Under the pieces are notes generated by a model. The model worked only from the letters and a program-made list of their open reading frames with translations. It was not told the DNA's origin and made no database searches. Made by a program: the position numbers and the translations under genes. From an uncultured Pelagibacteraceae bacterium (lineage in GTDB: Bacteria; Pseudomonadota; Alphaproteobacteria; Pelagibacterales; Pelagibacteraceae): 43,187 bases of DNA. Shown piece by piece: positions 8,277 through 19,156 of this stretch (within the stretch, counting starts at the first letter, position 1; each line of letters opens with the position of its first letter). The stretch lies in the NCBI GenBank assembly GCA_902519625.1, contig CABYKS010000005.1, positions 1 to 43,187 of the forward strand, in the 5' to 3' direction.

Positions 8277-9530
8277 ATGAAAAACAAATACTCAATATTT
8301 TCACTAATTAAGAATGCTTTTAGCTATCACGAAAATTGGCAAAGAGCATGGAGGGACCCTGAACCGAAAAAAGAATATGATGCAATAATTATTGGTGGAG
8401 GTGGTCATGGTTTAGCCACAGCATTTTATTTAGCCAAAAAGCATAATATGACAAATATTGCTGTTGTTGAAAAAGGTTGGATTGGTGGTGGAAATACTGG
8501 AAGAAATACTACTATTATACGTTCAAATTATTTATGGGATGCCAGTGCAGGATTATATGACCATGCATTAAAAATTTGGGAAGGACTATCTCAAGAATTA
8601 AATTATAACGTAATGTTTAGTCAAAGAGGTGTTATGAATTTAGCTCATAACCTTCAAGATGTTAGAGATTTAAAAAGAAGGACTCATGCAAACAGATTAA
8701 ACGGTATTGATGCAGTATGGTTAAATACTGAAGAAGTAAAAGAATTCTGTCCAATAATTAATACTTCACCTGATATTAGATATCCTGTTTTGGGTGGAAC
8801 TTTACAAAGAAGAGCCGGAACAGCTAGACATGATGCTGTTGCATGGGGTTACGCTCGAGGAGCTGATGCCATGGGTGTAGATATTATTCAAAATTGTGAA
8901 GTAAAAGGAATTAAAAGGAATGGAGATAGCGTTGAAGGTATAGAAACTACAAAAGGATTTATTAAAACAAAAAAAATTGGAGTAGTTGCTGCTGGTCATT
9001 CTAGTGTTATTGCAAACATGGTTGATTTAAAATTACCTCTTGAAAGTAAACCTTTACAAGCTTTAGTATCTGAACCTGTAAAACCTATTATTGATACGGT
9101 AGTGATGTCCAACGCTGTGCATGCTTATGTAAGTCAATCTGACAAAGGAGAATTAGTTATTGGTGCAGGAACTGATGCTTATGTTTCGTATACACAAAGA
9201 GGTAGTCATGATGTTGTGGAAGGAACATTAAAAGCAATACTAGAGCTCTACCCTATTTTTAGTAGAATGAAAATGTTAAGACAATGGGGAGGTATAGTTG
9301 ATATCTGTCCTGATGCTAGTCCAATAATTAGTAAAACACATATTAAGGGATTATATTTTAATTGTGGCTGGGGAACTGGTGGATTTAAAGCTACACCAGG
9401 TTCAGGTGATTTATTTGCACATACTATTGCTAACGATGAGCCTCATAAACTAAATGCTGATTTTAATATAAATAGATTTGTAAGTGGTGACCTTGTAGAT
9501 GAACATGGAGCGGCTGCTGTAGCACATTAA
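8277..9530 (+). CDS. soxB: Sarcosine oxidase, beta subunit (heterotetrameric)
   Basis: Catalytic flavin subunit that oxidises sarcosine (N-methylglycine) to glycine and a one-carbon unit, part of glycine betaine/sarcosine breakdown. An FAD-binding Rossmann motif [13 protein letters not shown] lies at about residues 37-49, followed by [16 protein letters not shown]. In [15 protein letters not shown], His185 is the likely covalent FMN attachment site by analogy with tetrameric sarcosine oxidases. The C-terminal [20 protein letters not shown] closes the flavin fold. Length 417 residues. First gene of soxBDAG, linked to soxD by a TAATG overlap. Confidence 0.95.
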   Translation: MKNKYSIFSLIKNAFSYHENWQRAWRDPEPKKEYDAIIIGGGGHGLATAFYLAKKHNMTNIAVVEKGWIGGGNTGRNTTIIRSNYLWDASAGLYDHALKIWEGLSQELNYNVMFSQRGVMNLAHNLQDVRDLKRRTHANRLNGIDAVWLNTEEVKEFCPIINTSPDIRYPVLGGTLQRRAGTARHDAVAWGYARGADAMGVDIIQNCEVKGIKRNGDSVEGIETTKGFIKTKKIGVVAAGHSSVIANMVDLKLPLESKPLQALVSEPVKPIIDTVVMSNAVHAYVSQSDKGELVIGAGTDAYVSYTQRGSHDVVEGTLKAILELYPIFSRMKMLRQWGGIVDICPDASPIISKTHIKGLYFNCGWGTGGFKATPGSGDLFAHTIANDEPHKLNADFNINRFVSGDLVDEHGAAAVAH

Positions 9531-9805
9531 TGTTTTTAATTAATTGTCCATATTGTGGTGAAAGAGATCAAAGCGAATTTTCAGCTGGTGGAGAAGCACA
9601 TATCTTGAGACCAAAACAACCAACTGAACTAAGTGATGATCAATGGGCAGAATATCTATTTATGAGAAAAAATATTAAAGGAGTTCAATTTGAAAGGTGG
9701 AATCATGCTCACGGATGTAGAAAATGGTTCAATATGATTAGAGATACATCTAATGATAAAATTCACGCTGTTTATAAAATGGGTGAAAAACCTCCTTTAA
9801 AATAA
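9530..9805 (+). CDS. soxD: Sarcosine oxidase, delta subunit
   Basis: Small zinc-binding subunit of heterotetrameric sarcosine oxidase, 91 residues. It begins [17 protein letters not shown] and has HAHGCRKWFN near residue 60. Cys6, Cys9, His59 and Cys63 match the zinc ligand pattern known for this subunit. It is found only as part of the four-subunit enzyme. It sits between soxB and soxA with TAATG junctions on both sides, which would couple translation and help keep subunit ratios. Confidence 0.95.
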   Translation: MFLINCPYCGERDQSEFSAGGEAHILRPKQPTELSDDQWAEYLFMRKNIKGVQFERWNHAHGCRKWFNMIRDTSNDKIHAVYKMGEKPPLK

Positions 9806-12800
9806 TGAGTAAAAATTTAAGAATAACAAATAGCAAGTTTATTGATCAAACATCTAGAATATCTTTTAAGTTTGATGGTAAAACTTTATATGGGTTTAAG
9901 GGTGATACTTTAGCATCAGCTTTATTAGCAAACGATATTCACCTTGTCGGAAGAAGTTTTAAATATCACCGCCCAAGAGGAATAATGGCATGTGGTCCTG
10001 AAGAACCTAATGCGATCGTACAAGTTGGAAATGATGCATCAATGACGGAGCCAAATACAAGAGCGACTGAGATAGAGTTATATGAGGGTTTAGAAGCATC
10101 AAGTCAAAATTGCTGGCCAAGTGTTAATTTTGATATAGGGGCAGTAAATAATTTTTTCTCCCCTCTTATACCAGCAGCATTTTATTATAAAACATTCATG
10201 TGGCCTGCTAATTTTTGGAAATTATATGAATATTTTATAAGAAGATCAGCAGGCCTAGGTAAATCACCTACTGAACCAGACAAAGATATTTATGATCATA
10301 AATACTTACACTGTGATGTTTTGGTCGTTGGTGGAGGTATATCCGGAATAATAGCTGCAAAAACAGCAGCTAAGAATAATTCAAACACTGTATTAATAGA
10401 CGATAAAAATATCTTAGGTGGAACTACTCTTTTCCAAGAAAATGAATGCTTTAAAATAAACAATTCTTATTCAAACGAGTGGTTAAAAAAAGAAATTAAA
10501 AGTCTAAAATCACTTAAAAGTTTAACTATAAAAACAAGAACATCATTAGCTGCTTATCATAGTTACAATTATCTTTTAGCTAGAGAAAATTTAACAGACC
10601 ATTTAGATATAAATGAAAAAAAAGATAAAATTCGTCAAAGACTTTGGAAAATAAGAGCAAAAAAAGTAATTATAGCTACAGGATCGATGGAAAGACCATT
10701 GATTTTCAACAATAATGATAGACCTGGTATTATGCTCTCATCTTCTATCAAAAAATACATAGATTATTACGGAGTAAAATGTGGACAAAAAGTATCTTTA
10801 TTTACAAATAATGATTCAGCATATGAAACTGCAATCTCTTTAAATAATAGTGGTGTAAATATTAATTCAGTAATTGATATAAGAGATAAAACTAATTCGT
10901 CAATAGTTAAACAGGCTGAAAAGTTAGGTATTAAAATTCATTGGAAATCTACAATTGTTAATACAAATGGTTACAAAAAAATCAATTCTATTGAAATTAT
11001 GCAGTTGTCTGACGATGGAACTGCTGTTGTAGGAAAAAAAATAAAAGAAGAATGTGACTGCTTAGGTATTTCTGGAGGATGGACACCAAGAGTACATTTA
11101 TTTACTCAATCTGGCGGTAAACTCAATTTTAGAGATGAAGATAATGTTTTTTTACCAGGTAAATCAGAATTAGATCAAATAAGTATTGGATCTTGTAATG
11201 GTGATTTTGAGCTTGATGAAATAATTAAAAATACAGCTAATACAATCAATAAATTTCTAAAAGTTAATAATAATGATTATGAAAATTTAAAAATTATTTC
11301 TTCAAAAGAAATTGACAAAAAAAATATTTGGCTACTTCCATCTGATAAACCTTTGGGAAAAACTAAACCATTTTTAGATTTTCAAAACGATTCTACTGCA
11401 AATGATGTAAAATTAGCTTTAAGAGAAGGTTTTAAATCAATTGAACATGTAAAAAGATATACAACAACTGGTATGGCCACCGATCAAGGGAAATTATCTA
11501 ATATGCACGCACTTGGAATTATTGCTGAAACTGCTGGTGTTAAAATGGGTGAATTGGGAACAACTACATTTAGACCTCCTTACACTCCATTAACTTTTGG
11601 AGCGATTGTTGGAAGAAACGTTGGTGAATTTTTTGATATTACAAGAAAAACACCGATGCATGACTGGCATATAGAAAATAAAGCAGAATTTGAAAATGTC
11701 GGACAGTGGAAGAGAGCTTGGTACTATCCAATAGAAAATGAAAATATGCATGAAGCTGTTCAAAGAGAAAGTAAGGCAGCTAGAGATAGTGCTGGTATAT
11801 TAGACGCATCTACACTTGGAAAAATAGACATTCAAGGAAGTGACGCATCTGAATTTTTAAATAGAGTTTATACAAATGCATGGTCAAAATTAGAAATAGG
11901 AAAATGCAGATATGGGCTTATGCTCAATGAGGATGGAATGGTTTACGATGATGGAGTTACAACTAGATTGTCAGAAAACCATTATTTAATGACTACAACA
12001 ACTGGTGGTGCTGCCAATGTTTTATCAAAATTAGAAGATTACTTGCAAACAGAATGGCCTGAATTAGATGTGTATTTAACTTCAGTAACTGATCACTATG
12101 GTACAGTAAGTATCTGTGGACCTAATTCAAAAAAAATTCTTTCAAAAGTAATTCCTGATCTAGATTTGTCAGATAAAGAATTTCCACATATGTCATTCAA
12201 AAATGCATTAATCGATAATATAAGATGTAGAATAATGCGTATTAGCTTTACCGGTGAACATAGTTATGAAATTAATATTCAGTCATCATACGCTAAATCT
12301 GTCTGGGAAAAATGCTTTGAAGCTGGTAAAGAGTTTAAAATTACACCATACGGAACAGAGACAATGCACTTACTTAGAGCAGAAAAAGGATTTATAATAG
12401 CAGGTCAAGATACTGATGGAACAATGACTCCTGTAGACTTACAGATGGATTGGATAATTAGTAAAAAGAAATATGATTTTATTGGTAAAAGATCTTTATA
12501 CAGAAGTGATACAATTAGAGAGGATAGAAAGCAATTAGTTGGATTACTAACTGATGATCCAAAAGAAATTTTAGAAGAAGGTGCACAAATCGTTGCTGAA
12601 ACAAATAAGCAACCAATAGAAATGCTCGGTCATGTTACTTCAAGTTATTTTAGTCCAAATTTAAATAAATCAATTGCTCTTGCTGTAGTAAAAAATGGCA
12701 AAAAACTGAAGGGTCAAAAATTATTTGTTCCGATGAAAAACAAAACAATTAATGTAACTATAACAGATACAGTTTTTTTAGATAAAGAAAATAAGAGGTT

Positions 12801-12810
12801 GAATGCTTAA
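9805..12810 (+). CDS. soxA: Sarcosine oxidase, alpha subunit
   Basis: Large subunit (1001 residues) of tetrameric sarcosine oxidase. The N-terminal ferredoxin-like domain contains SFKYHRPRGIMACGPEEPNA; in this family it binds no iron-sulfur cluster. A Rossmann domain follows (CDVLVVGGGISGIIAA, about residues 170-200, NAD site in the family). From about residue 640 to the end there is a GcvT-like aminomethyltransferase domain (ARDSAGILDASTLGKI, YGLMLNEDGMVYDDG, GTETMHLLRAEKG), which binds tetrahydrofolate and turns the released one-carbon group into 5,10-methylene-THF. Ends with an eight-base overlap into soxG. Confidence 0.95.
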   Translation: MSKNLRITNSKFIDQTSRISFKFDGKTLYGFKGDTLASALLANDIHLVGRSFKYHRPRGIMACGPEEPNAIVQVGNDASMTEPNTRATEIELYEGLEASSQNCWPSVNFDIGAVNNFFSPLIPAAFYYKTFMWPANFWKLYEYFIRRSAGLGKSPTEPDKDIYDHKYLHCDVLVVGGGISGIIAAKTAAKNNSNTVLIDDKNILGGTTLFQENECFKINNSYSNEWLKKEIKSLKSLKSLTIKTRTSLAAYHSYNYLLARENLTDHLDINEKKDKIRQRLWKIRAKKVIIATGSMERPLIFNNNDRPGIMLSSSIKKYIDYYGVKCGQKVSLFTNNDSAYETAISLNNSGVNINSVIDIRDKTNSSIVKQAEKLGIKIHWKSTIVNTNGYKKINSIEIMQLSDDGTAVVGKKIKEECDCLGISGGWTPRVHLFTQSGGKLNFRDEDNVFLPGKSELDQISIGSCNGDFELDEIIKNTANTINKFLKVNNNDYENLKIISSKEIDKKNIWLLPSDKPLGKTKPFLDFQNDSTANDVKLALREGFKSIEHVKRYTTTGMATDQGKLSNMHALGIIAETAGVKMGELGTTTFRPPYTPLTFGAIVGRNVGEFFDITRKTPMHDWHIENKAEFENVGQWKRAWYYPIENENMHEAVQRESKAARDSAGILDASTLGKIDIQGSDASEFLNRVYTNAWSKLEIGKCRYGLMLNEDGMVYDDGVTTRLSENHYLMTTTTGGAANVLSKLEDYLQTEWPELDVYLTSVTDHYGTVSICGPNSKKILSKVIPDLDLSDKEFPHMSFKNALIDNIRCRIMRISFTGEHSYEINIQSSYAKSVWEKCFEAGKEFKITPYGTETMHLLRAEKGFIIAGQDTDGTMTPVDLQMDWIISKKKYDFIGKRSLYRSDTIREDRKQLVGLLTDDPKEILEEGAQIVAETNKQPIEMLGHVTSSYFSPNLNKSIALAVVKNGKKLKGQKLFVPMKNKTINVTITDTVFLDKENKRLNA

Positions 12811-13363
12811 TTTTAATACTCCGATTATCGATACAAAAGAATATTCTGAAATAAAAATTTCAGAGATTGAACCAATACTTAAAATAAATTTGAGAGGTAA
12901 AAGTAGAGATTTTGTAACTAAAATTGGAAAAGAATTGTCTATAATTACTCCTGTCGACCCTAATACATCTTCAAGTAACGAAAAATTTAATCTTCTTTGG
13001 TTGAGTCCAGATGAATGGTTTTTGTACTCAAATGATAAGATTGATATAAAGGATGCTAATGTTTTAGAGAACAAACTTTTTAATGAAATTTCCAAAGTAA
13101 AACTAGGTTCTGTTACAAATGTTTCTGATCATTGGATAATGATTAATTTAAAAGGTATAAAAATTTTTGAATTATTATCAGCTGGATGTCCATTTAATTT
13201 TAATAATTTTAAAAAATCAAAAGGTGCAGTAACACAAACTTTAATTAATCATATCGATGTAATTATTCATAATAAGAATGTTAATGATTTGAATTTATTT
13301 GTTAGAAGATCGTTTTCGGCACATTTATGGTCATGGATGAACGACAGTGCTAGGTTTATTTAA
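12803..13363 (+). CDS. soxG: Sarcosine oxidase, gamma subunit
   Basis: Fourth subunit of heterotetrameric sarcosine oxidase, 186 residues, related to the folate-binding GcvT/YgfZ fold. Recognised mainly from position and from conserved segments LWLSPDEWFLYS, VSDHWIMINLKG, LLSAGCPFNF and the C-terminal FVRRSFSAHLWSWM. The start has one of the clearer ribosome binding sites in the window (AAGAGG about five bases before the ATG) and overlaps soxA by eight bases. The 3' end runs 33 bases into the convergent MATE gene. Confidence 0.92.
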   Translation: MLNFNTPIIDTKEYSEIKISEIEPILKINLRGKSRDFVTKIGKELSIITPVDPNTSSSNEKFNLLWLSPDEWFLYSNDKIDIKDANVLENKLFNEISKVKLGSVTNVSDHWIMINLKGIKIFELLSAGCPFNFNNFKKSKGAVTQTLINHIDVIIHNKNVNDLNLFVRRSFSAHLWSWMNDSARFI

Positions 13364-14686
13364 TTTAAGCTTGAAGTAATAAATTATTATAAAAAAATAA
13401 GAAATTGAAAAAAACCAATTAATTCCTACCCATAACCAGAAGAAAGTTTCAAAACTCGCATTTATATATTTTGCGATATAAAATACTGCAATTGGGTTAA
13501 GAACATTTCTAAAAAAGTTAGAAATCATTGCATTTTCTGACTTTTTTAAGGCCATAAAAAAACCGTTTGATAGAAAAAAAACAGGGTAAGCTGGTAATAC
13601 AAAAGCTGAAATTTTTAAATATCTTTTTCCATATTCAATTACTTCTGGGTCACTTGAAAAAAAACTTGTAATTACACTTGCAGATAAAAAAACCAAAGTT
13701 CCAGCTGTAATCATTATAACAAAAGCATATTTAATAGCGGTAAAATAAGTTTCTTTGATTCTGACAAGATTATTAGCTCCATAATTTTGGGCTATTATGG
13801 ATATTATAGCAGTATTAATTCCAAGTATTGGAAGTAGAACTACTTGTTCTATACGAGTACCAACACCATAACCTGCAACAGCATATTCACCAGATTGACC
13901 TACGTAAGTAAAAATTATTGCAGCGGCTAGAGCGTAACCACATATTGATACAGAGATAGGCATAGACTGAAAAAAGATATTTTTAAAAAATAAAAATTTT
14001 GGTACCAGATATTCATTTGTAATATTTCTTACTCGTTCGTTTTTAAGAACTTTAAATAAAATAATTAAAAAAGACACTAATTGAGAAATAATCGTAGCAA
14101 TACCTATGCCCTTAACTCCAAATGCAGGTATAAATAAAAAACCAAATATTAAAATAGGATTTAATATTATGTTTAAAAGAAATGATATTACTAAAACGTT
14201 ACGGTAAGTTTTTGTATCACCTTCTGCATGAAGTAAGGAATTTAAAGAAACAACTAATATAAACAAAAAAGAACCTGAATAAATAATATTAGTGTATTCA
14301 AGTCCTAAAGATGCAACTTCTTCTGTTGATCCCATTAAAAAAAATACTCGCTCAGAGAAATATAAACCTAGAAAAGTAATAAAAATAGAGATTAAAATTC
14401 CATAATAAATAATATGAGAGAAATAATTTAAAGTTTTTTTATTATCTTTTTCACCAATACTGTTTCCTATTAAAGATGTCCCAGCAACAGTTACCCCAAT
14501 AGATGTGGCAATGATAATAAAATATATTGGGAAAGATTTACTTAAAGCCGATAGTGCTTCTGGAGAGATTTTTCCTGCAAAAAAGGTATCAACGACATTA
14601 TAAAGGGTTTGAAATAAAGTTCCTATCATAGCAGGAACAGCAAGTTTTCTTACTAGCTTAGGTATATTATCTTTTAGCAAATCCAT
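13331..14686 (-). CDS. MATE family efflux transporter
   Basis: A 451-residue multidrug and toxin extrusion protein, a cation-coupled exporter of the inner membrane. About twelve hydrophobic segments arranged as two repeats can be read. The N-terminal VRKLAVPAMIGTLFQTLYNVVDTFFAG is typical of the family, with the equivalent second-half segment around QSMPISVSICGYALAAA. Substrate cannot be told. It is the last gene of the gatC-gatA-gatB-methyltransferase-trhO run (two-base gap to trhO). Its 3' end overlaps soxG on the opposite strand by 33 bases, so the two final coding segments share DNA. Confidence 0.9.
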   Translation of the reverse strand: MDLLKDNIPKLVRKLAVPAMIGTLFQTLYNVVDTFFAGKISPEALSALSKSFPIYFIIIATSIGVTVAGTSLIGNSIGEKDNKKTLNYFSHIIYYGILISIFITFLGLYFSERVFFLMGSTEEVASLGLEYTNIIYSGSFLFILVVSLNSLLHAEGDTKTYRNVLVISFLLNIILNPILIFGFLFIPAFGVKGIGIATIISQLVSFLIILFKVLKNERVRNITNEYLVPKFLFFKNIFFQSMPISVSICGYALAAAIIFTYVGQSGEYAVAGYGVGTRIEQVVLLPILGINTAIISIIAQNYGANNLVRIKETYFTAIKYAFVIMITAGTLVFLSASVITSFFSSDPEVIEYGKRYLKISAFVLPAYPVFFLSNGFFMALKKSENAMISNFFRNVLNPIAVFYIAKYINASFETFFWLWVGINWFFSISYFFIIIYYFKLKLNKPSTVVHP

Positions 14687-14688
14687 AT

Positions 14689-15588
14689 TTAAAATTCTTT
14701 TTGGAATATATGTTTTCTTCCAAGTTTTTTTGCAACATTTATTTGCTTTTGTCTCATTCTAAATCTTTCTTTTTGTGAGTTTGTTAGAGTATCGTGACAA
14801 TTTGGACATGATACACCTTCTTCATACTTACGTGATTTTTTATCTTTAATCGATATCGGCTTCCTACATCCACTGCACATGGAATAAGTACCAACAGTCA
14901 ATCCGTGCTTTAAAGAAATTCTATTGTCAAAAACATAACATTCACCTTTCCACAAACTTTTATTTTTTTTAATTTTTTTTAGGTAATTTATTATTCCACC
15001 CTTCAATTGAAATACGTTATTAAAACCCTTTTTTTCTAAATATACGCTAGCTTTTTCACATCTTATTCCACCAGTGCAGAACATAGCTATAGTTTGTTTT
15101 CTATCTAATTTTCTAAGATAATTTGGAAATTCTCTAAATTTATCAATTTCTGGATTAACTGAACCTTTAAATGTACCAACTTTATATTCAAATTGTTTTC
15201 TAGCATCAATCAATACTGTTTTTTTATTACTAATAAGTTTATTCCATTTACTTGGTTCTAGATGATTTTTCGTTTTTCTTTTTGATATTTTTATTCCCAT
15301 AGGAACTAGCTCATTTTTTATTTTAACTTTGCCTCTATGAAATATTTGAAATTTACTTTTAGATAAATTTTGACTATCGAAGTTTATAAAATTAAAAATT
15401 TTTTTAATTTTATTTAACACTAGCTCTAAATTTTTTTTGTTAGATGATATTGTTCCATTTACTCCTTCGCTAGAAATAATTATCGTTCCCCTTACATTAT
15501 ATTTACTGAAAATATCATTTAATAATTTTTTAGTTTTTTTGATTCGATGAATTTTTTTAAACTTATAGAAACCAGAAATATAATACAT
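14689..15588 (-). CDS. trhO: tRNA uridine(34) hydroxylase, rhodanese-like (YceA/TrhO)
   Basis: TrhO hydroxylates uridine 34 of certain tRNAs on the way to 5-methoxyuridine-type modifications. The 299-residue protein has the family's three parts. The N-terminal part includes GTIIISSEGVNGTIS and FHRGKVKIKNELV. The rhodanese domain carries VLIDARKQFEYKVGTFKGS and the active-site loop MFCTGGIRCEKAS (Cys171, Cys177). The C-terminal Cys-rich segment contains YSMCSGCRKP and CPNCHD. It touches the upstream methyltransferase gene and lies two bases from the MATE gene. The methyltransferase next door is not the known tRNA carboxymethyl/methyl partner. Confidence 0.93.
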   Translation of the reverse strand: MYYISGFYKFKKIHRIKKTKKLLNDIFSKYNVRGTIIISSEGVNGTISSNKKNLELVLNKIKKIFNFINFDSQNLSKSKFQIFHRGKVKIKNELVPMGIKISKRKTKNHLEPSKWNKLISNKKTVLIDARKQFEYKVGTFKGSVNPEIDKFREFPNYLRKLDRKQTIAMFCTGGIRCEKASVYLEKKGFNNVFQLKGGIINYLKKIKKNKSLWKGECYVFDNRISLKHGLTVGTYSMCSGCRKPISIKDKKSRKYEEGVSCPNCHDTLTNSQKERFRMRQKQINVAKKLGRKHIFQKEF

Positions 15589-16244
15589 TATAATTTTCTA
15601 CAAACAGTTAGGCCATCACCTAAAGGGATAATTAAATTTTCAACTCTTTTATTTTCATTAACATAAGAGTTAAATTCTCTTATGCTTACTGTTAATTTGT
15701 CTTGTTTATTATTATCAACAACTTCACCATGCCATAAAACATTGTCTATAACAATTAAACCATCTTTATCGATTAAATCTAGTGAATGATTAAAATAGTT
15801 TATATAATTTTCTTTATCAGCATCAATAAATACTAAATCAAATTTTTGCTTTTGATCATTTAAATTATTTAAACTTTCTAATGCTGGAGAAATAATTAAT
15901 TTAATTTTATTATCTTGAGCTGCTTTTTTAAAAAAACTTACTGCTATCTCACTTGTTTTTTGATTTTTATCTAATGCTATAATTGATCCATCATCTGGCA
16001 ATGCTAAGGACATGGATAATGTACTTAATCCAGTAAAAGTTCCGATTTCTAAAATTGTTTTTATTTTAGATAATTTGATTAATAAATGCAAAAAATGACA
16101 TTGTGATATTGAGATTTGCATTCTTTTAATATCTCCTAGTCCATCGTTATGTTTTATTATTTCTTTTTGAACAGGATGAAGTTTTGTTGAGTTATTATTT
16201 ATATATTCTTCAATTTTCTTATTAACAGTAAGATTTGAACCCAT
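15588..16244 (-). CDS. SAM-dependent O-methyltransferase (caffeoyl-CoA/catechol OMT-like family)
   Basis: Class I SAM-dependent methyltransferase of the small-molecule O-methyltransferase family (Methyltransf_3). The SAM-binding motif ILEIGTFTGLSTLSMSLA lies at about residues 64-81. It is followed by the acidic LDKN and the metal-binding FDLVFIDADKENY with VIDNVLWHGEVVD, all diagnostic of the family. Length 218 residues. The substrate is unknown. It lies one base downstream of gatB and touches trhO, so it is probably co-transcribed with gatCAB. Confidence 0.9.
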   Translation of the reverse strand: MGSNLTVNKKIEEYINNNSTKLHPVQKEIIKHNDGLGDIKRMQISISQCHFLHLLIKLSKIKTILEIGTFTGLSTLSMSLALPDDGSIIALDKNQKTSEIAVSFFKKAAQDNKIKLIISPALESLNNLNDQKQKFDLVFIDADKENYINYFNHSLDLIDKDGLIVIDNVLWHGEVVDNNKQDKLTVSIREFNSYVNENKRVENLIIPLGDGLTVCRKL

Positions 16245-16245
16245 T

Positions 16246-17703
16246 CTACTTAAGTTTCTTTTTTAATATCTCATTAACCAATTGAGGATTAGCTTTACCT
16301 CCAGAAACTTTCATTGCCTGTCCTACAAAAAAACCAAATAGTTTTTCTTTTCCTGACTTGTACTCTTTCACTTTATCTTGATTTTCATTTATTACTTTTT
16401 CTATAAGTTTTTCTAGTTCCGCAGGGTCACTTTGTTGTTTAAGACCTTTCTCTTTGACTATATCTATAGGATTTTTATCTCCCTTAGCCATCATTTCAAA
16501 AACTGTTTTGGCAATTTTACCTGAAATTGTCCCATCTTTTATTAAATTGATCAATTTAGATAGATTTTTTGCACTTATTGGACTTTCTGTAATTTCTAGG
16601 TTTTTTTCATTTAATAAGGCAAATAATTCACCTGTTATCCAATTTGATGAAATTTTCACATCAGAGTTTTCAATTACAGCTTCAAAATATTTTGATGTAT
16701 CTAAATCTGATACTAAAATATTCGCTTCATAAGAGCTTAATTTAAATTTTTCAATAAAACGTGCTTTTTTTTGATCTGGAAGTTCTGGAATTTCTTTTTT
16801 AATATTTTCAACATAATCATTGCTGAATTCCAGTGGTAACAGATCTGGATCTGGAAAATACCTATAATCATGTGCGTCTTCTTTAGATCTCATTGATCTT
16901 GTTTCATTTTTTTTTGTATCAAAAAGTCTTGTTTCTTGATCAATTTTTCCACCCTCTTCCAAAATATCAACTTGTCTATTTGCTTCATGTTCTATGGCCA
17001 TTTGCATAAATTTTATTGAATTTACATTTTTAATTTCACATCTGGTTCCATATTTATCGTCACCTTGTTTTCTAACAGATACATTAACGTCTGCTCTAAG
17101 TGAGCCTTCTTGCATATTTCCATCACAGGTTCCTAAATATCGCATTATTGATCTTAATTTTTTTATATAAACATTAACTTCTTCTGGTGATCTTAGATCT
17201 GGCTTGCTTACTATTTCCATCAAAGCTACACCTGATCTATTTAAATCAACCAATGTATTTTTTGGATCAATATCATGAATGCTTTTCCCAGCATCTTGTT
17301 CTAAATGCAATCTTTCAATTCCTACGGTTTTTGATCCAGATGTCAAATCAAGAACAACAGAACCTTCACCTACAATTGGATCTTTATATTGGGATATTTG
17401 ATATCCTTGAGGTAAATCTGCATAAAAATAATTCTTTCTATCAAAAATAGATTTATTATTTATTTTAGCATTTAATCCAATTCCAGTTTTTATAGCTTGT
17501 TTAATACAGAACTCATTAATCACTGGTAACATTCCGGGAAATGCAGCATCAACTAAACTTACCTGGGTATTTGGCTCACTACCAAACTTGGTAGGTGATG
17601 TAGAAAATAATTTAGATTCGGATAGCACTTGAGCGTGAACCTCAAGTCCAATGACTACTTCATATTTTTTTCCATTTCTCTCGATCAAATAGTCTTTAGT
17701 CAT
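16246..17703 (-). CDS. gatB: Asp/Glu-tRNA(Asn/Gln) amidotransferase, subunit B
   Basis: GatB binds misacylated Glu-tRNAGln or Asp-tRNAAsn, activates the side chain with ATP and receives ammonia from GatA. Recognised from [60 protein letters not shown] and [12 protein letters not shown], with the C-terminal YqeY-like tRNA-binding tail ([20 protein letters not shown]). Length 485 residues is normal. Overlaps the gatA 3' end by eight bases. Presence of gatCAB suggests an indirect route to Gln-tRNA and perhaps Asn-tRNA; the synthetases are outside the window. Confidence 0.97.
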   Translation of the reverse strand: MTKDYLIERNGKKYEVVIGLEVHAQVLSESKLFSTSPTKFGSEPNTQVSLVDAAFPGMLPVINEFCIKQAIKTGIGLNAKINNKSIFDRKNYFYADLPQGYQISQYKDPIVGEGSVVLDLTSGSKTVGIERLHLEQDAGKSIHDIDPKNTLVDLNRSGVALMEIVSKPDLRSPEEVNVYIKKLRSIMRYLGTCDGNMQEGSLRADVNVSVRKQGDDKYGTRCEIKNVNSIKFMQMAIEHEANRQVDILEEGGKIDQETRLFDTKKNETRSMRSKEDAHDYRYFPDPDLLPLEFSNDYVENIKKEIPELPDQKKARFIEKFKLSSYEANILVSDLDTSKYFEAVIENSDVKISSNWITGELFALLNEKNLEITESPISAKNLSKLINLIKDGTISGKIAKTVFEMMAKGDKNPIDIVKEKGLKQQSDPAELEKLIEKVINENQDKVKEYKSGKEKLFGFFVGQAMKVSGGKANPQLVNEILKKKLK

Positions 17704-19156
17704 TCATCCACCACTCTTTTAAATTAAATTTAAAATTAATTTTATCCTCCATAGAATAAGCTATATTTAAAATATTTTGTTCATCAAATGACTTTCCAAT
17801 AATTTGAAGACCTAATGGATATCCTTTTTTATCTAATCCAGCTGGAATTGAAATTCCAGGTAAACCAGCAAGATTTACAGGGACTGTAAATATATCGTTT
17901 AAATACATTGAAACAGGATCGTTTGATTTTTCTCCAATTTTAAATGCTGAAGAAGGTGTTGAAGGTGTTAGTATTGCGTCAACTTTTTGAAATATATTGT
18001 TAAAATCATTTTTAATTAATCTTCTAACTTTTTGTGCCTTTAAATAATATGCATCGTAATAACCTGATGATAAAACATAAGTGCCAATCATAATTCTTCT
18101 CTTTACTTCATCACCAAATCCTGCAGATCTAGTTTTTTCATACATATCGATTAAATTATCACCTTCAGTTCTAAAACCATATTTTACGCCATCATATCTC
18201 GCAAGATTGGAAGAAGCTTCTGCAGGTGCAACTATATAGTAAGTTGGTAATGCAAATTTTGTATGTGGAAGTGATACATCAACGATTTCAGCACCACAAT
18301 CCTTTAAATAGTTTTTTCCATCATCCCATAATTTTTCAATTTCTTCCGACATTCCATCAACTCTATATTCTTTTGGAATTCCAATTTTTTTACCTTTAAT
18401 GTTTTTCGATAAATCTTTTGAGTACATAGGTCTTTTAAAATCTACAGAAGTTGAATCTTTATTGTCAAAGGAACTCATTACCTCTAATAAGAGTGCTGCA
18501 TCTTTAACATTTTTTGTCATAGGGCCCGCTTGATCTAAAGATGATGCAAATGCAACTATTCCATATCTTGAACAACTACCATAAGTAGGCTTTAAACCAA
18601 CTGTTCCTGTAAATGATGCTGGTTGTCTAATAGATCCTCCTGTATCAGTACCTATGGTTGCTGGTGTTAATTTAGCAGCTAAAGCTGATGCAGAACCACC
18701 TGAAGAACCTCCTGGAACTAAATCTTTATCTATTGGACTAATTACGTTACCAAAATAACTTGTTTCATTTGAAGAGCCCATTGCAAATTCATCACAGTTT
18801 AATTTACCTAGTAATATTGACCCACTACTCCATAAATTTTGAGTCACTGTAGACTCATATGTTGGAATAAAATTATTTAGTATTTTGCTGCTTGCTGTTG
18901 TTTTTACATTTTTTGTACAAAATAAATCTTTGACAGCAATTGGTACACCAGGCAATTGTTTATTAAAATCAGGTTTTAAGTCAAACTCAGTAGATTTTTT
19001 TAAAGCACTGTCGAAGGTTTCTTCATTATATGCGTTTAAGCTTTTAGATTTTTTTGATCGCTCAACATATGCGGATGTCGCTTCATTAGAAGAAATTTTT
19101 TTATTTTTTATATTTGAAACTAATTCTGATAAACTGAGATCAATAATTTTTGACAT
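17696..19156 (-). CDS. gatA: Asp/Glu-tRNA(Asn/Gln) amidotransferase, subunit A
   Basis: Amidase-signature subunit that hydrolyses glutamine and channels ammonia to GatB. The Ser-cisSer-Lys triad is visible: Lys76 in [10 protein letters not shown], Ser151 in [12 protein letters not shown] and the nucleophile Ser175 in [13 protein letters not shown]. Length 486 residues. Order gatC-gatA-gatB with touching or overlapping ends indicates coupled expression. Confidence 0.97.
   Translation of the reverse strand: MSKIIDLSLSELVSNIKNKKISSNEATSAYVERSKKSKSLNAYNEETFDSALKKSTEFDLKPDFNKQLPGVPIAVKDLFCTKNVKTTASSKILNNFIPTYESTVTQNLWSSGSILLGKLNCDEFAMGSSNETSYFGNVISPIDKDLVPGGSSGGSASALAAKLTPATIGTDTGGSIRQPASFTGTVGLKPTYGSCSRYGIVAFASSLDQAGPMTKNVKDAALLLEVMSSFDNKDSTSVDFKRPMYSKDLSKNIKGKKIGIPKEYRVDGMSEEIEKLWDDGKNYLKDCGAEIVDVSLPHTKFALPTYYIVAPAEASSNLARYDGVKYGFRTEGDNLIDMYEKTRSAGFGDEVKRRIMIGTYVLSSGYYDAYYLKAQKVRRLIKNDFNNIFQKVDAILTPSTPSSAFKIGEKSNDPVSMYLNDIFTVPVNLAGLPGISIPAGLDKKGYPLGLQIIGKSFDEQNILNIAYSMEDKINFKFNLKEWWMND

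Noticed and set aside
8119-14686. tRNA-Ser followed by sox genes and a MATE transporter as a possible tRNA-anchored genomic island
   Set aside because: No integrase, no repeat of the tRNA 3' end downstream, and the sox and MATE genes share the base and codon style of their neighbours.
16454-17450. Plus-strand ORFs inside gatB (92 and 87 aa), and similar opposite-strand ORFs throughout the window
   Set aside because: Shadows of strongly conserved genes on the other strand; they show no family motifs of their own and have no independent signals.
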